A DNA stretch of 64,000 nucleotides from Agapanthus africanus. Its lineage: Eukaryota; Streptophyta; Magnoliopsida; Asparagales; Amaryllidaceae. Shown in pieces: positions 23,024-36,575 of the stretch. The stretch spans positions 139,023,988-139,087,987 of the forward strand of contig JASDDO010000001.1 in the NCBI GenBank assembly GCA_030015575.1. The letters run 5' to 3'. Both the position numbers and the translations under genes were made by a program. The first letter of the stretch is position 1; each line of letters begins with the position of its first letter. A model generated the notes under the pieces. It was not told the origin of the DNA. It was given only the letters and a program-made list of their open reading frames with translations, and searched no databases.

Positions 23024-25256
23024 TGTTAGTTATATGTATGCCCTAGAGGCCATTACTATACATAGGATGTATATTGTAGTGGATGCTGGGACATATATAG
23101 GGAGGACTTTCTTGCTCGACATGATAGTATGCTATATGGTTGAACTTTACCTTAACGTGTATGCTGATTGTCTTTCTGTTACATGTTGGTAAAGCCCTTA
23201 GGAACTGTACTTGACTACCTGGACTATGATGCGGATCATACTAGTGGGGACATGGTAGTCCATAAGTACATCCTTCAAAGTCCCTAGTCGTGGGTGTATC
23301 GAGACGGGGCATCGATATACCAGAGTAGACTAGCGTGTACCTTCTCGACCCATACAGATGGGCGATGGATGATCCCATATCCATCGGTGTTTGACATCAG
23401 AGGAGATATACGGGTGCTCAGTAGAGACTGGGTACACTGGACGGACTCGCCGAGAACTCCCAGATGGTATTATACCTCACGTCAGATGGCAGTTCTCTGG
23501 TGACACTGGTACAGAGTAGTCTGTTGACCCGAGATCGTCATAGAGTCTTGTGTGGTTCCCACTGTGCTTTGATTTCCATCTTACCACGTCCAAGAGGGCG
23601 TGCAAAACGGTGGTTTTTGGGTACAGTCCCGAGTCACATGGAGGCAATGAGCGATAGGAGGGGATTCGTCTCTCCCGGTATAGGGAGTTGATGTTGTGCT
23701 GTGTTCGATTGGCTATAACAGGAAATCCCTGGCCAGGGTTGCTGAGATTTACTGGTAAGTGTTACCAGTAGTTTCTCGAACAGTTATAGACCTCATATCG
23801 ACACGACTTATTGAGCTATTGGGGTCTGACGTTTACCACCCCTAGGCGAGATATGCGACATATCAGACGATCAGACCGGACTGTACGGTAGTGTTACTGG
23901 TCGGATTCACTGGAGTGTGAGCGGGCTTGCTCGTCGATCTTCAGATCGCTCAATACCCGGGTGGCCGTTACGTTTAGCAGACCGCTTGCGGCTTGTGGGT
24001 GTTTGATATGATCATCACCTACTGCCGGCGTATTGACGAGTCTTTAGAGTCCTACACAGAGGTTTCCTGGCTCAAGCGAAACGAAATAGGAGCGCATATG
24101 AGATATGTGCGGGACCGAGAATAATATCAGTATGTGATACTGTATTCGATTCTCGTAATGTGACATTGATCGGTTATATGCGATATAGCCGGGTTATCGG
24201 ATCAAGTGTTGATTCGATAAGTTGTTACTAATGATACCAGTCGGTTGTGTGCGACATGACCGGATCATTGAATCAAGTGTTGATTTAATGATTTAATGCA
24301 TATTTATATATTTGATATATTGCTTTGCATCAACTAGTATCGGTTTACTTAAGATGGATTTTCTCGCTCGAGTGTGCGCATTGTATATGCGATATGTTTA
24401 TGTGCACATGTTTGTATCATGTTTGATGATGCATACCACTTTTTGGTTAAGTGTAAAGTATTAAACCTTGGTTAATGAAATGGTTAGGGTTTCTTATTTG
24501 TTATTCATTTATCTTATTTTGTTATCCATTTATTTTGATAAATGAATATAAGAAAATGAGAAAAAGAATGGTGGCTTCTTTTGTTCTTTAGTTGAAGCTT
24601 CATGAAGCTTTGTTCAAGTCAACCATCCTTATCTCATCCTTAACCCTAACCATTCACACTAACCATGATTCATTCTCTACACTTGACCATGGTTAAAATT
24701 ATGATAAGAATTCATTTTCTTTTCATTTTTTCTAAGAACTTATCATAACCTTTTTCCTTCTTCTTCTTCATTCTTCAAGTGAAGAAAAGCAAGGTCCATC
24801 AATGGTGATTGTTGGAAAAGAGTGAGAAATCCAAAACTAAAGTCTACCCACTTCCTATTTCTTCATCCTCTACCTCTTGCCAAGTAGTAGAGTGTGTTTT
24901 CTTCACAAGTTTCATGACTTTGTGAAGTGAGAGCTTGATTCATCGATGCCTCGACGTAGATCATCTTCGGCATGGACATCGACGACCTAGCTTGCCCATT
25001 CTCCGACGAAGCCGATCCTAGAGCCCGGATTTGATTTGGACAGCGGAGAGGACCTCGTTGCGGAGCTATGGAGGTGGAGCACCGGATCTACAAAGGTTGT
25101 ATTTCCGTATCTTTTAGTTAAGTGTTAACTAGTTAGCATGTTCGCCTAGAAATCTAGCAAACGATCCGTACTTTAGGGTTTGTAGGTACCATAATTTTTG
25201 AAATTGCCATGGTTGATGGCTTGGGAGACCTCACAAGAGTGCCTAGGAACCCTACA
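23024..25256 (+). repeat. 3' LTR of element A (2.23 kb)
   Basis: Near-identical to the 5' LTR (about 0.3 percent divergence). It ends CCTACA and is followed by the target duplication AAAAC. Confidence 0.95.
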
Positions 25257-25261
25257 AAAAC

Positions 25262-26263
25262 CTAGATCCCTACGGGCGCGACAAGTCACCCGCCAAAACC
25301 TGAAGCGAGGCAGCCCCCTTCAGCAACGTGAATGGACCACCCAACACTTCACGGAATCCGATAACTCGGGCACCCCTCCTGGGTCAACCTGCACCCTCTA
25401 CGAGTGCGGCGAATAGCCCGCCAATCCTGGAGTGAAGTCCCCTCCGTCCCAATGCCATGAGGTGCGGGCTTGTTGTCCTCCAGAACCCGGCTATCCGTGC
25501 ACCCCTCCGCGGGGTAACCCTATTACAGAAAGTAAAATATACATACACCGGGTACATCGACCCAACCAGGTTGTGCCCCAAAAGAATAATACAATCAGGC
25601 AGTGACGGCAGTCCACATGTCGGACGCTCGCCCCGCAATATCAAATATACATAATACAACAGAAACTGTACTAGCATTGCATCCAGGCTATCCCCACGAC
25701 CGATCCGCAATAACACAGCATAAACACAGAACATCAACGTGAAAATCACGTTCGCAAATCCGTCTCACCGGGCTATAGCAGTTAGACCGGATTTACCGAT
25801 CGAGTGACATTCACGGTCGCAGATATAATGTAAATACTGTGAAATAATGTGTTTAAAATATCCAATCGATCAAAAATTAACAAGTGGGCCCCCAAGTAAT
25901 ACTGTAGCACTCACAGAAAATCTGGGCCCAATATTAATATTCCAAAACCCCAAAAATTAGCCCAGAAGCCCACTGGAAAAATATGCTACAGTGAAGACAC
26001 CAATGCGCGGCGGAACCGCGGCCCAAGGGGGGGTTTGGCCGCGGTTCCGCGCTTGGGTGATCGACTGACTGTGTCGAATTTTTCCAGTAGTCTTATAATT
26101 TCCAGTACATTAGTTTTTTACAACCTGAAAAATTTTAAGAGCTCGAAAAAAATCGACAGAAAACTGATGCACACGAAATGTGGTTTTTGGGATTTTGGTC
26201 GATCGGAAATGCAAAACACATCAAACGAAGCTAGACAAGGTTAATGGCGTGGCTCTGATACCA
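25262..26263 (-). other. Leader and primer-binding site of element I, right of A
   Basis: This is the first kilobase of the I interior on the minus strand. The primer-binding complement GGCTCTGATACCA is at 26251-26263, touching the 5' LTR. About 200 bases further in, at 26005-26052, is a strong GC-rich stem whose arms include GGAACCGCGGCC and GGCCGCGGTTCC. The rest is leader homologous to 28960-29400 and 34290-34600. No gene is seen. Confidence 0.85.
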
Positions 26264-28468
26264 TGTTGCGCCACGGCAGCGCCCCGGCCGTCTATCCGAG
26301 GCCAAAATGCGGAATCAAAAATTTTCCTTACTTGGAACTGGCGCTACCGCGGACAATATACCCGGATCGAAACCATTAACCTATACTAGCTAACTAGAGA
26401 TGGGGTGAGAGATGTACCGAGTGATCCGAGTCCTCCGGTCTTCTCGTCGTCGTCCCGATCTCCCGCGGAAACTCCGGTCGTCGCATCCTTGCCGGAAGGG
26501 CACCACATTGTCTGTATCTTTTACGGGCTCCCACCTCAATACCGAGGCAACTCGGGCACGAAGCTGGCTAGTCGACGTGCCCAAGATTTGCTGTAGAATG
26601 TAGTGTAGATGATGCTTGTCTCATTTGGGGTTTGTAGTTGCCTTGATGGAAGAATAAAGTTATGGAAAAAATGGTGCTTTCATTTTTTCCAAAACAAGAA
26701 GAATGAGGTGAAGAAATATGTGTCACACAAAATTGGAAATTTCTCTCATCCTCACCCATGTGTGGCCGGCCATACATCAAAGGAAATGGTGGAGGGAAAA
26801 CAAAGTAAATCACAAGAGGGAGGTGAGTGTAGGATAAAGAGAAGGTGACCATATCCAAAGACAAGAAAACATCAACCATGCTTACACCTTAATCACATCA
26901 AATCTCATAAATGCACCATCATGGAAGAATAAGATGCATATCCTATCATAATGAATACATATGCAAGAAACCCCCTCCACAAATGTTATTTGCACAATTG
27001 CAAATAACCCCCTCCATCGGAAAAGTCCGGCCGGGAAAGAACAAAGGAAAACCGGCCGGAACGGAATGCAAACTGGCAACTCCAGAAAACTGGTCCCGTA
27101 ATAAATTACAAGAAAACCCCGACACTGTGCATACACACCCGCATCTGTATTCCGACCGGATACAAATGCAATGAGACAAAATCTACACTGTACTAAACTA
27201 GGATCCGGCTTAAACCAAAGCCGGCTAGTAATATCCGTTCGATCCTGATCCGTGCAATACCGCACGTATCTGATCGAACCCTGCCATATTACCATACGGC
27301 CACTAGTACAAACCGTCCGATCCTGATCCGTGCAATACCGCACGTATCTGATCGGACCCTGCCATATCTCCATACGGCCTCTACAGCGTTTCGCCCGAAA
27401 GCTTGAGTAACTGAAAGTGTGGTGGACTCTAAAGACTCGTCAATACTATGGCTGTGGATTTAACCACTAGCACGTCAGAGGTATATAAGCCAATACGTGA
27501 CGGGCCACCAGCTATTGACCAAAAAGGGACGTCGATGAGCGAACTCATCCTGACACCCTACTGAGCCTGTCAGTGACAATATCCGTACAGTCCGGTCCGT
27601 TCGTCTATGAGCATCGCATGGCGGGCCTAGGGGGTTGGTAAAAGTCAGACCCCCAAAGGCGGTACAAGTCGTGTCGGAGTGTAGCCCAGAACGCCCTGAG
27701 ATACTACTGGAATACCTACCAGTAAATCTCCTGCCTCGGCCGAGGGCTTTGCGTAATGGCTCTCCTAGACACAGCGCGACCTCACCCCCAATACCGGGAG
27801 AGACGAACCCCTGCAGATCCGCTCACTGCCTCCATGTGGCTCGGGACTGTACCCAACTAAAACCTGTTTGCACGACTCCTTTGAGCCGTGGTAGGGTAGT
27901 AATCAAAGCACAGTGGGAACTCACACGAGACAAATGACGATCTCAGGTCGATGAACTAACCTGTACACATGTCACCTGGGAACTGCTATCTGACGTCTGG
28001 TATAATCCCAACTAGCAGGTTCCCGGCGAGTCCTGTCCGGTGTACTCATAACCCAATGAGCACCTGTATACATCTTAGGTGAACCAACTGACACCAGTGG
28101 CTTGTGAGACCGGCCACCGCCCCTCGTCGGGGTCTCGACTGTATACACTAGTCTACTAATGGAGTGTCGATGCCCTGTCTCGAAAACTCCCACGACTAGG
28201 GACCATTTAAGGATGTGCTTATAGACCCCAGCTCCCACGTATATGATCGCCATCATACTGCTGGCAGTCAAGCAAGAATCCTAGGGGCTCTATCAGCGTG
28301 TAATAGCGACCTGTAAAGTCACCTGAAGCAGTACACGATGATAAAGGTAAACCAGATAGCATACTATCATCTCGAGTAAGACTGTCGTCCCGGGATAGGT
28401 CCTCCCTCAATCATTGCAATCACGTGCCTGTGATCCAATAATTGACTCTGAGGGCACTATCTCCAACA
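26264..28468 (-). repeat. 5' LTR of element I (2.2 kb)
   Basis: Same edges as the 3' LTR at 8041-10119, about 1 percent different by hand count. It is followed by CATGC, the second copy of the target duplication. Confidence 0.92.
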
Positions 28469-29911
28469 CATGCAAATTCCACTCCTCATCAGTCTAGAAG
28501 ACATCTCTTTAGAGAGGGTGACTCCCTCGCCTACGAGTATGACTATAGTTTTTCGAAATTTATTCCAACAACATCTTTTAGGTTTCTTTTTCCTTGTATT
28601 AATCAAAATTAATGCGGTCCCATCAATTAATTCCTATCACACAAGAAAAGAACGAAAATAAAATGTACGTATATGCCTTCCGCATTCGCCACCGAGCCTA
28701 ATTATGCATCGTTAGGTTACTTAACTACCGGCAGAGCGGGGGCAGGACTAGCGCGGATGCAAAACATATACAATATCTACTAGTGTGTGTGTGTGTGTGT
28801 GTGTATAACCATTCGTCCCAGGCATGATATATAAGCATCATTATATAACAACGATAAGCAACACAGAATAACGGATAATCTAGAAGCCCCGGGTTTCATT
28901 TGAGCCGCAAATGAAACTCGACGTTTCATGGTCGTGTAGATAGCCCGTGCAAAAAAGAACCTAGACCCCTACGAGTATGGCAAGTACCCGCTAATCCCGG
29001 AGGTGAGTCAACCATAATCAACAAAGTGAATGGGTCACCCAACACTTTACGGAATTCGGTAACTTGAGCACCCCTACGTGGGTCATCCTATACCCCTTAC
29101 GAGTGCGGCGAATAGCCCATCAATTCTACAGTAAGGCCCCCTCCGTCTCAATCCCATGATATGCTAGCTCGTTGCCCTTTAGAACCCGACTATTTAAGCA
29201 CTCCTCCGCGGGGTTATCCTAGTACAGAAAAGAAAATATATACAACGGTGATATCGACCTCAACCCGGTCGTGCCCCAATAAAAGAATATACAAACTGGC
29301 GGAAATGACAGTCCACATGTCGGATGCTCAACCCGCAATAATGAATATACAAATCAATCTCAACTGTACAACTACCATTGCACTAAAGCCTATCTAACGC
29401 GACAATCCGAACAAGCCATCACAGATATAAACATCATAGGAGCAGAAGCAAATATGTGCAACCCCGTCTAAATGACATATATCAAATAGACGATGTTTGA
29501 AAACACATACACCACAGAAATCAACGATGCAAAAGTTTCAAGTTTTAAACTTTCTAACTTGCCCCATAGAAAAAATAACACTAAGTGAAATCCGGGGTAA
29601 ATCAAACAAGACCAAAAATCCTAATTCTCAAAACCCAAGACACAAAATGAAAACGAGGACCAAAGGAAATGGAAAAAACGCCCATAGCGGGGTTTGGGGA
29701 CTTTCAGGCGGTTTTAGTAAGGTTGATTTGCCTCATTTTCATTGTGTGTTATATACATGTTAAGAGTAAGCCTTTACACTTGTTTAAAAAAAATTTAGAG
29801 ACCAAAAAATTTTGTGGACAAAGAGTGGGTTTTGAAACTCGGAATTTTTCGGTTTTGAAACTAAAGTATCGTCTAGTACTAGTTTCTAATGTTTGGGCGG
29901 GTCTGATACCA

Positions 29912-32900
29912 AGTTGGGTTTCTTAGCGTCCTGACCGCCTACCGTGGCCATTGTAGAACGAAAAACTTTCACTTTTAAAAACTTTGGCGCTAGAAAACAC
30001 ATCCTAGAATCTAACCAAATATCGAAACTAGTAAACTAGAGGAATCTAGCTATTGTGATAAGAGGTTATACCTAAAGACAGGTGTCTTTCGGGTCTTCAC
30101 TCCTCTTCTTAAGCTCCTTGAGGTCTCCTAGATCAACCTTACTTGATGACCTTCTTGATCCTAGATGATCTACCCGAGAGTTTATGATCCAATTTTAGCT
30201 TCACTAATGAAGTAACTTAGTAACCTAATTTGCTAATCTAGGTTACTAAGAAGATGTAGTGAGTTTTCTAGTGTATTTCTATCTCTCTTCCTCCCTTTAT
30301 TGTCAACTCATGAGATGGTAGGAAGGAAGATGAAGAAGGAGGAAGAACTCAAGAAAAGTTAGAGAGGAGAGAGAAGCTCATGGTAAGAAATGAGATCAAA
30401 CTTGTGTGAAAAATAATGAACCATGGTTTTGTATATCTCATTTTTCCAATATAAAATCACAACCATGCTTGAATAGTTTGCATAAATGAATATTCATTCA
30501 TTTGTCAACATTATTGAAGCATGGTTCTCACTATTCTCACCTCACCACCCTTACACCTTATTTCCATTTAAAAGAATAAATGGATAAATCAAAAATGAGG
30601 TGTCCACCTTCTAGAATGTTTTCCGTATAAATACGGAATACGCTCTACCGTATATACATACTCGTATTCATACCAAAATACGAATACTCAAGAAATAGAA
30701 TAATACTTCTAATATAATACCAGTATTAAAGCAATATCTGATTTAACAAACTTGGTTAATCCTAAACCCGCTAGTATTATCAACTGTCCGATCGAAAACC
30801 TAGATAACACTAGAATATACATATCGAAATATGTATATGTAAATTATTAAATCAATACCTGATTTAATAATCCGGCTTAATCCTAAGCCGGCTAGTATTA
30901 TAATTCGATCGAAACTCTGCACGTATAAACATACGGCCACCACATCATTTCTCCTGAATCAGAGAAACCCTCTGTGTGGAACTCTAAAGACTCGACAGTA
31001 TGCTGGTAGTGGGTTTAACTACAAGCACGTTAGCGACACTAGCTGTATTTAAGTTTAGGTACCTGTCGAAAAGAAGGCCGACGAGCAAGCTCATTCGAAC
31101 CCCTACCGAGCCTATCCATGACAATTTACATGCAGTCTGGTCTCTTCATCTAAGAGTATCGCATACTGGGTCTAGGTAGTGGAAAACGTCAGACTGCTAC
31201 TGTCCTGATAAGTCTTGTTGATTTGGCTCAGGACCAATCCGAGAAAAAACTGATCTAACCATTAGTAAATCTCAAATGCCTTGGCCAAAGTCTTATAGTT
31301 CTAATCAACCGGACACAGTGCGATATCGACTCCCAATACTGGAAGAGGCGAATCCCTGACAATCACTCACTGCTTCCATGTGGCTCGGGATTCTACCCAA
31401 CCAAAACCTGTTTGCATGACTCAGTAGAGCCGTGGTAAGGAGTGATCAAAGCTCAGTGGGAACTCACACAAGACAAATGATGATCTCAGGTCCAAAGACT
31501 AACCTGCACTCATGTCACCTGAGAACCCCTATCTTACAATAGGTGTAATACCATCTATGTAGGGTTCCTAGGCACACTAATGAGGTCACACAAGGCATCA
31601 ACCATGCCAATTTCAAATTTTACAAGTGCCGAGAAACCCTAATACGGATCGTTAACTAGAATTTTAGGCGAACACATGCAACTAGTTAACAATATAACTA
31701 AAAGAACGGAAATACAACCTTTGTAGATCCGGTCCTCCACCTCCATAGCTCCGTAATGAAGTCTCCTCGCTGTCCAAATGGAATCCCGGGCTCTAGCGTC
31801 GGCTTCATCGGAGAAATGGGCAGGCAAGGTCGTCGGCTTCGTGCCAAAGATGATCTACGTCGAGGCATCACAAGATCAAGCTCCCACTTCACCAAGTCAT
31901 GAAATTTGTGAAGAAAACACCCTATACTACTTGGCAAGAGGTAGAGGATGAAGAAATAGGAGGTGGGTTCACTTTAGAATTGAATTTCTCACTCATTTGC
32001 TCAAGTTGCCATTGATGGAGCAAGGTTTCTTCTTGAAGAAGAAGAAGAAGATGAATATTATGATAAGTTGTTTTTAAATAGAAAAGAAAATCAATACTTA
32101 TCATAATACAACCATGGTCAAGTGTATAGAATGAACTAGGGTTAAGTGGAATGGTTAGGGTTAAGCATGAGACAAAAATGGTGGACTAGTTCAAAGCTTC
32201 ATGAAGCTTCAATATACAAACAAAGAAAGCCACCATTTTCTCTTTATGCTTTTTATTTTCCAAAAAGAATAAATAAATAAATAAGAAACCAAAACCCTAA
32301 CCATTCATATAACCATGGTTTAATCTTTACACAAACCCAAGTTAGCATGCATCATCAAACATGATACAAACTTGTGCACAAAAATATATCACATATACAA
32401 TGTGCACAAACAAGTGAGAAAAACCATTTAAAGTGAACCAATACCAGTTAATGCAAAGTAATATATCAAATATATAATTATGCATTAAATCATTAAATCA
32501 ACACTTGATTTAACGATCCGGTCATATCGCATATAACCGAATAGTATCATTAGTAACAACTTATCGAATCAATCCTCGATTCGATAACTAGGTTATATCG
32601 CATACAACCAATCGATACATTCATCGCGAGAATGGAATACGGTATCACATACACGCACTTATTCTCGGTCCCGCACATATCTCATATGCGCTCCTATTTC
32701 GTTTCGCTTGAGCCAGGAAACCTCTGTGTAGGACTCTAAAGACTCGTCAATACGCCGGCAGCAGATGATGATCATATCAAGCATCCACAAGCCGCAAGCG
32801 GTCTGCTAAACGTAACGGCCACCCGGGTATTGAGCGATCAGAAGATCGATGAGCAAGCCCGCTCATAGTCCTGTGAATCCAACCAGTAACACTTACCGTA

Positions 32901-34289
32901 CAGTCCGGTCTCGTCGTCTGATATGTCGCATATCTTGCCTAGGGGTGGTAAACGTCAGACCCAAGTAGCTCGATAAGTCGTTTCGATATGAGGTCTATAA
33001 CAGTTCGAGAAACTACAGGTAACACTTACCAGTAAATCTCAGCAACCCTGGCCAGGGATTTCCGGTTATAGCCAATCGAACACAGCGCAACATCAACCCC
33101 CTATACCGGGAGAGACGAATCCCCTCCTATCGCTCATTGCCTCCATGTGATTCGGGACTGTACCCAAAAACCACCGTTTTGCACGCCCTCTTGGACGTGG
33201 TAAGGTGGAAATCAAAGCACAGTGGGAACCACACAAGACTGTATGACGATCTCGGGTCAACAGACTACTCTGTACCAGTGTCACCAGAGAACTGCCATCT
33301 GACGTAAGGTATAATACCATCTGGGAGTTCTCGGCGAGTCCGTCCAGTGTACCCAGTCTCCACTGAGCACCCGTATATCATCTCTGATGTCAAACACCAA
33401 TGGATATGGGATCATCCATCGCCCATCTGTATGGGTCGAGAAGGTATACGCTAGTCTACTCTGGTATATCGATGCCCCGTCTCGATATACCCACGACTAG
33501 GGACCTTGAAGGATGTACATATGGACTACCATGTCCCCACTAGTATGATCCGCATCATAGTCCAGGTAGTCAAGCACACATCCTAAGGGCTTTACCAACA
33601 TGTAACAGAGAGACAAACAGTATACACGTTAAGGTAAAGAGTAACCAGATAGCGTACTATCATGTCGAGCAAGAAAGTCCTCCCTATATATGTCCCAGCA
33701 TCCACTACAATATACATCCTATGTATAGTAATGGCCTCTAAGGCATACATATAACTAACAATCTAGAGGTTCTCGGTGAGTCCGTCCAGTGTACTCACCC
33801 CTAGTGAGCACCTATATACAATCTTAAGTGATCACACCAATGGCTGTGGGACTAACCACCGTCCCTCGTTGGGGTCTAGAAACATATGCATAAGTCTACC
33901 CTGGAATATTGATACCCGGTCTCGATATTCCTATGACTTGGGACCTTAAATGTGTTTATAGACTACCCAGCTCCTACAAGTATGATCGCCATCATAACGC
34001 TGGTATTCAAGAAAGATCCTACGGGCTTTATCAATATTTATCCGCCATATATGATGTCGAGTATAACATATGCACATGTTAAGATAAAGTCAAACTATAA
34101 TAGTATACTACTGTATCGAATCTTTATCAATATGTGTAAGCAATATAAAGCAACAAGAGAAAGAAATGCATATATTAAGACAGAGACATCTCAAATAACG
34201 TAATATATACAACTGAGCAAGATTGTCCTGTACATACATAACCTTAACATCCTATACAATACAGGCCTCTAGGGCATACATATCCAACA
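29912..34289 (-). repeat. LTR of element K, split by J
   Basis: The pieces are 29912-31557 and 33766-34289, about 2.17 kb in total. It carries the shared LTR core (about 31333-31490) and an inverted repeat at 30843-30871 with arms ATTATTAAATCA and complement. The pieces join exactly across J once one copy of ATCTA is removed. Confidence 0.75.
31558..33760 (-). mobile_element. J: solo LTR of the A/B/C family
   Basis: A single 2.2 kb LTR in minus orientation, with edges TGTAGG and ACTAACA (TGTTAG...CCTACA on its own strand). It is flanked by a perfect target duplication ATCTA (31553-31557, 33761-33765). It is homologous over its whole length to the LTRs of A and B. The hairpin ladder is present, for example 32489-32517 and 32561-32587. 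No interior remains, as expected after LTR-LTR recombination. Confidence 0.92.
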
Positions 34290-35263
34290 GTGAATAGCCC
34301 ACTAATTCGAGAGTAAGGCACCTCGGTCTCAACGCCATGAGATGGAAGCCCGTTGCCCTCTAGAACCCGGCTACTCGAGCACTCCGCCGCAGGGTAATCC
34401 TAGTGCATGTAATGAAAAGCTGAATATACAACGGTGACTACGTCCGCAACCAGGACGTGCTATAACGAATAATACAAGCTGCAATGACGGCAGTCCACAT
34501 GTCGGACGCTCGCTATGGAATATGAATATACATTACATCATAAAGAATTACATCTAACCCTACATACACCAGGCTATCCATCACGACAAATCCAATATAA
34601 CCATAATCAACAAGCAATATCCATCACAGAACTTGCAAACTTGCGAGTATCAATTCTGTAACCCTGTTTAATTGATACGTATAGCAATTAGATGACATTT
34701 TACCAAATGTTATGATACACGCAACCATTATAAAGCCTACGACAATCGAATACTGCACACTAATAGCCAACACTTCAATTTGCCAAAACAACAAAAATCA
34801 AGTGTGCTAAAAACCGTCAAAAATTCCATGCTAAAAACCACTCTAGGAGTCCGAAATGAGCTCGTATTGAGCTGAAACTTCACGGAGGGCCCAAGCATAA
34901 AATTAGGGTTAACTCGGTGGCACCTAGGGGGTGCCCACCCCTTAGGCCACCCTAAGGTGGCCAAAGGGGCATGGCAGACCCGAGCCTGCCTAAGTGGGGA
35001 GGGCCTGGGTCCCCACCCCCCAAAGCCACCTTAGGGTGGTCTCGAGGGTGTGGGCCCTCCCTAAGTTCCTCTGAGGCATTCCTGGGGTACCTGCGCACCT
35101 CCGTGCGGATTCTCGGTTCAAACTGAGAGCCTGCGGGGAGTCAAAACATCAAATTAGCAAGGAGTTTGTCGCTTGTTTTACGGCAGTTATTGCGGGGGAA
35201 AAACCGGTGGGATTGAAAGTCGTATCTATCTAGCTTATGGTGTTTGGGTGGCTCTGATACCAT
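34290..35263 (-). other. Leader and primer-binding site of element H
   Basis: Leader homologous to 25400-26263 leads to the primer-binding complement GGCTCTGATACCA at 35250-35262. A GC-rich block at about 34905-35090 holds stems such as GGCCACCCTAAGGTGGCC. No gene is seen. Confidence 0.75.
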
Positions 35264-36575
35264 TGTTGGATCCTAGTTCCCTCGCCACTAACCCGCGGCC
35301 AATGAGGAATTCAAAAACAAAAATTTTCTTGGCACTAGAAACTAAAACCCTAAGAATCTAATCAAACACCTAGAATAGAACAACAAAAAGATATAAATCA
35401 CAACCTTTGTAGAATCTTAATTTGCTCCAATTGGGTTGGACTCTAGCATGCTCTCAAAAGCTCCGTATAATGCTTGCAAGCCGGTCCTCCTTCGCCGATG
35501 ATGATCCACCCGAGAGAACAGATCCAAGCTTCACCGTCTCCTAGTGAAGCAACCAATGCTCCAAACTTGCTAAGAATAGAGAGTGGGGATGTAAGAATTT
35601 TTCACTGTCTTTCTTTCTCATATCTAAAGCTCAAGAGAGCATCTAAAGAAGGAGCAAGAGGTGAGGAAAAATAGCTATGAGCAAGTGTTCAAAGAAAAAT
35701 GAGAGGCCAAGAATATAGAAAAAGAATGGCTTCATAATAAATCTAACCATTTAAAAATCAACCACAATATTTTTCAAATAAACAAATGAAAGCCTATTCC
35801 TCTCTACTTGTCTACAACCATGCTCAATGTAACCCCACCCTCCACCTCATTTCATGACTATTCACAAATGAGGTGGCCTTCTTCTAGAACAAATTCCATA
35901 TAAATATGGAATACAACCCGGTATACGTATCAAAATACATATACGTGTTTCCGTATAAAAATACGAATATCCAGGAGAGAAAATGAATAGTGAACAATAA
36001 TACTAGAATACATATATAAATATATAAATATATATAAATTATTAAATCAAAACTTAATTTAATAATCCGGCTTAATCCTAAACTGCTAGTATTATCAACC
36101 GTCCGATTAAAGTCCGTGTAGCCTGTATACATATTTAATCGAACGCCTGTACCAACATACGTCATCTACATCATAACGCATGAACCAGGAAAACCCTATG
36201 TGTGGGACAATAAAGACTCGACAATACGCTAGCAGTGATTACTGGATAAATCCATAACCACAAGCAAATCAGCGGCACTGGCTGTACGTAATGGCTACCC
36301 AGGTATTGAATGAAAGGAAGGCCAATGAGAAAACTCATCCGTACCCCAACTGAGACTATCTATGAAAATCTCCATACAGTCCGGTCTGTTCGTCTAAGAG
36401 TATCGCTTATCGGGTCTAAAGGTGGAATGAGTTAGACCCCTAATAATGCGATATTTCGTGTCGATGTGAAGCCCATCACCCACTGAGAAACTACTGATCC
36501 AAATCGGTAATTCCCGTCCAATTTGGCCAAGGATTTATAGTGATAGCCACTCGTGCATAGCGTACCATCTACCCC
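35264..36575 (-). repeat. 5' LTR of element H, first piece
   Basis: It starts TGTTGG next to the primer-binding site and aligns to 5402-6730 of the 3' LTR. An inverted repeat lies at about 36039-36067. It is cut at ACCCC (36571-36575) by S1 and continues at 48931. Confidence 0.82.

Larger units (their letters stand above)
14843..25256 (+). mobile_element. Element A: complete young copia retrotransposon, non-autonomous in appearance
   Basis: A is a 10.4 kb plus-strand element inserted in I with target duplication AAAAC (14838-14842 and 25257-25261). The LTRs are 14843-17076 and 23024-25256, the primer-binding site 17078-17090 and the polypurine tract 23013-23023. The LTRs differ by about six substitutions and one length change in 2.23 kb, giving an age near 0.1 million years. 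The structural signals all look whole. The interior holds a long leader and decayed protease, integrase, RT and RNase H remains with many breaks, and no gag part is recognised. B is a close relative with the same plan. Confidence 0.95.
8041..28468 (-). mobile_element. Element I: copia retrotransposon with both LTRs, interrupted by element A
   Basis: I is a minus-strand copia element with both LTRs (8041-10119 and 26264-28468), a primer-binding site complement at 26251-26263, and target duplication CATGC at 8036-8040 and 28469-28473. Its own interior is 10120-14837 plus 25262-26263, about 5.7 kb, with element A inserted between. The LTRs differ by about 20 substitutions (near 1 percent), so it is about 0.4 million years old, and they also differ in length. 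Parts seen are the leader and pol-like remains. No gag part is recognised. It is heavily broken. Confidence 0.9.
28546..34289 (-). mobile_element. Element K: copia remnant nested in H
   Basis: Minus-strand leader sequence (about 28546-29899) leads to a primer-binding complement (GTCTGATACCA, 29901-29911) and an LTR at 29912-34289, which is interrupted by J. The LTR ends TATCCAACA (start TGTTGGATA). It does not match the H LTRs at their other edge, so this is a separate element. The pol genes and the other LTR are not found, and the left border with H is inferred, not seen. H leader resumes at 34290. A (TG)n tract is at 28783-28804. It is broken. Confidence 0.6.

Noticed and set aside
28783-28804. 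(TG)n tract as a possible regulatory element
   Set aside because: A short microsatellite at a place where related leaders have TA-rich sequence; ordinary slippage explains it.
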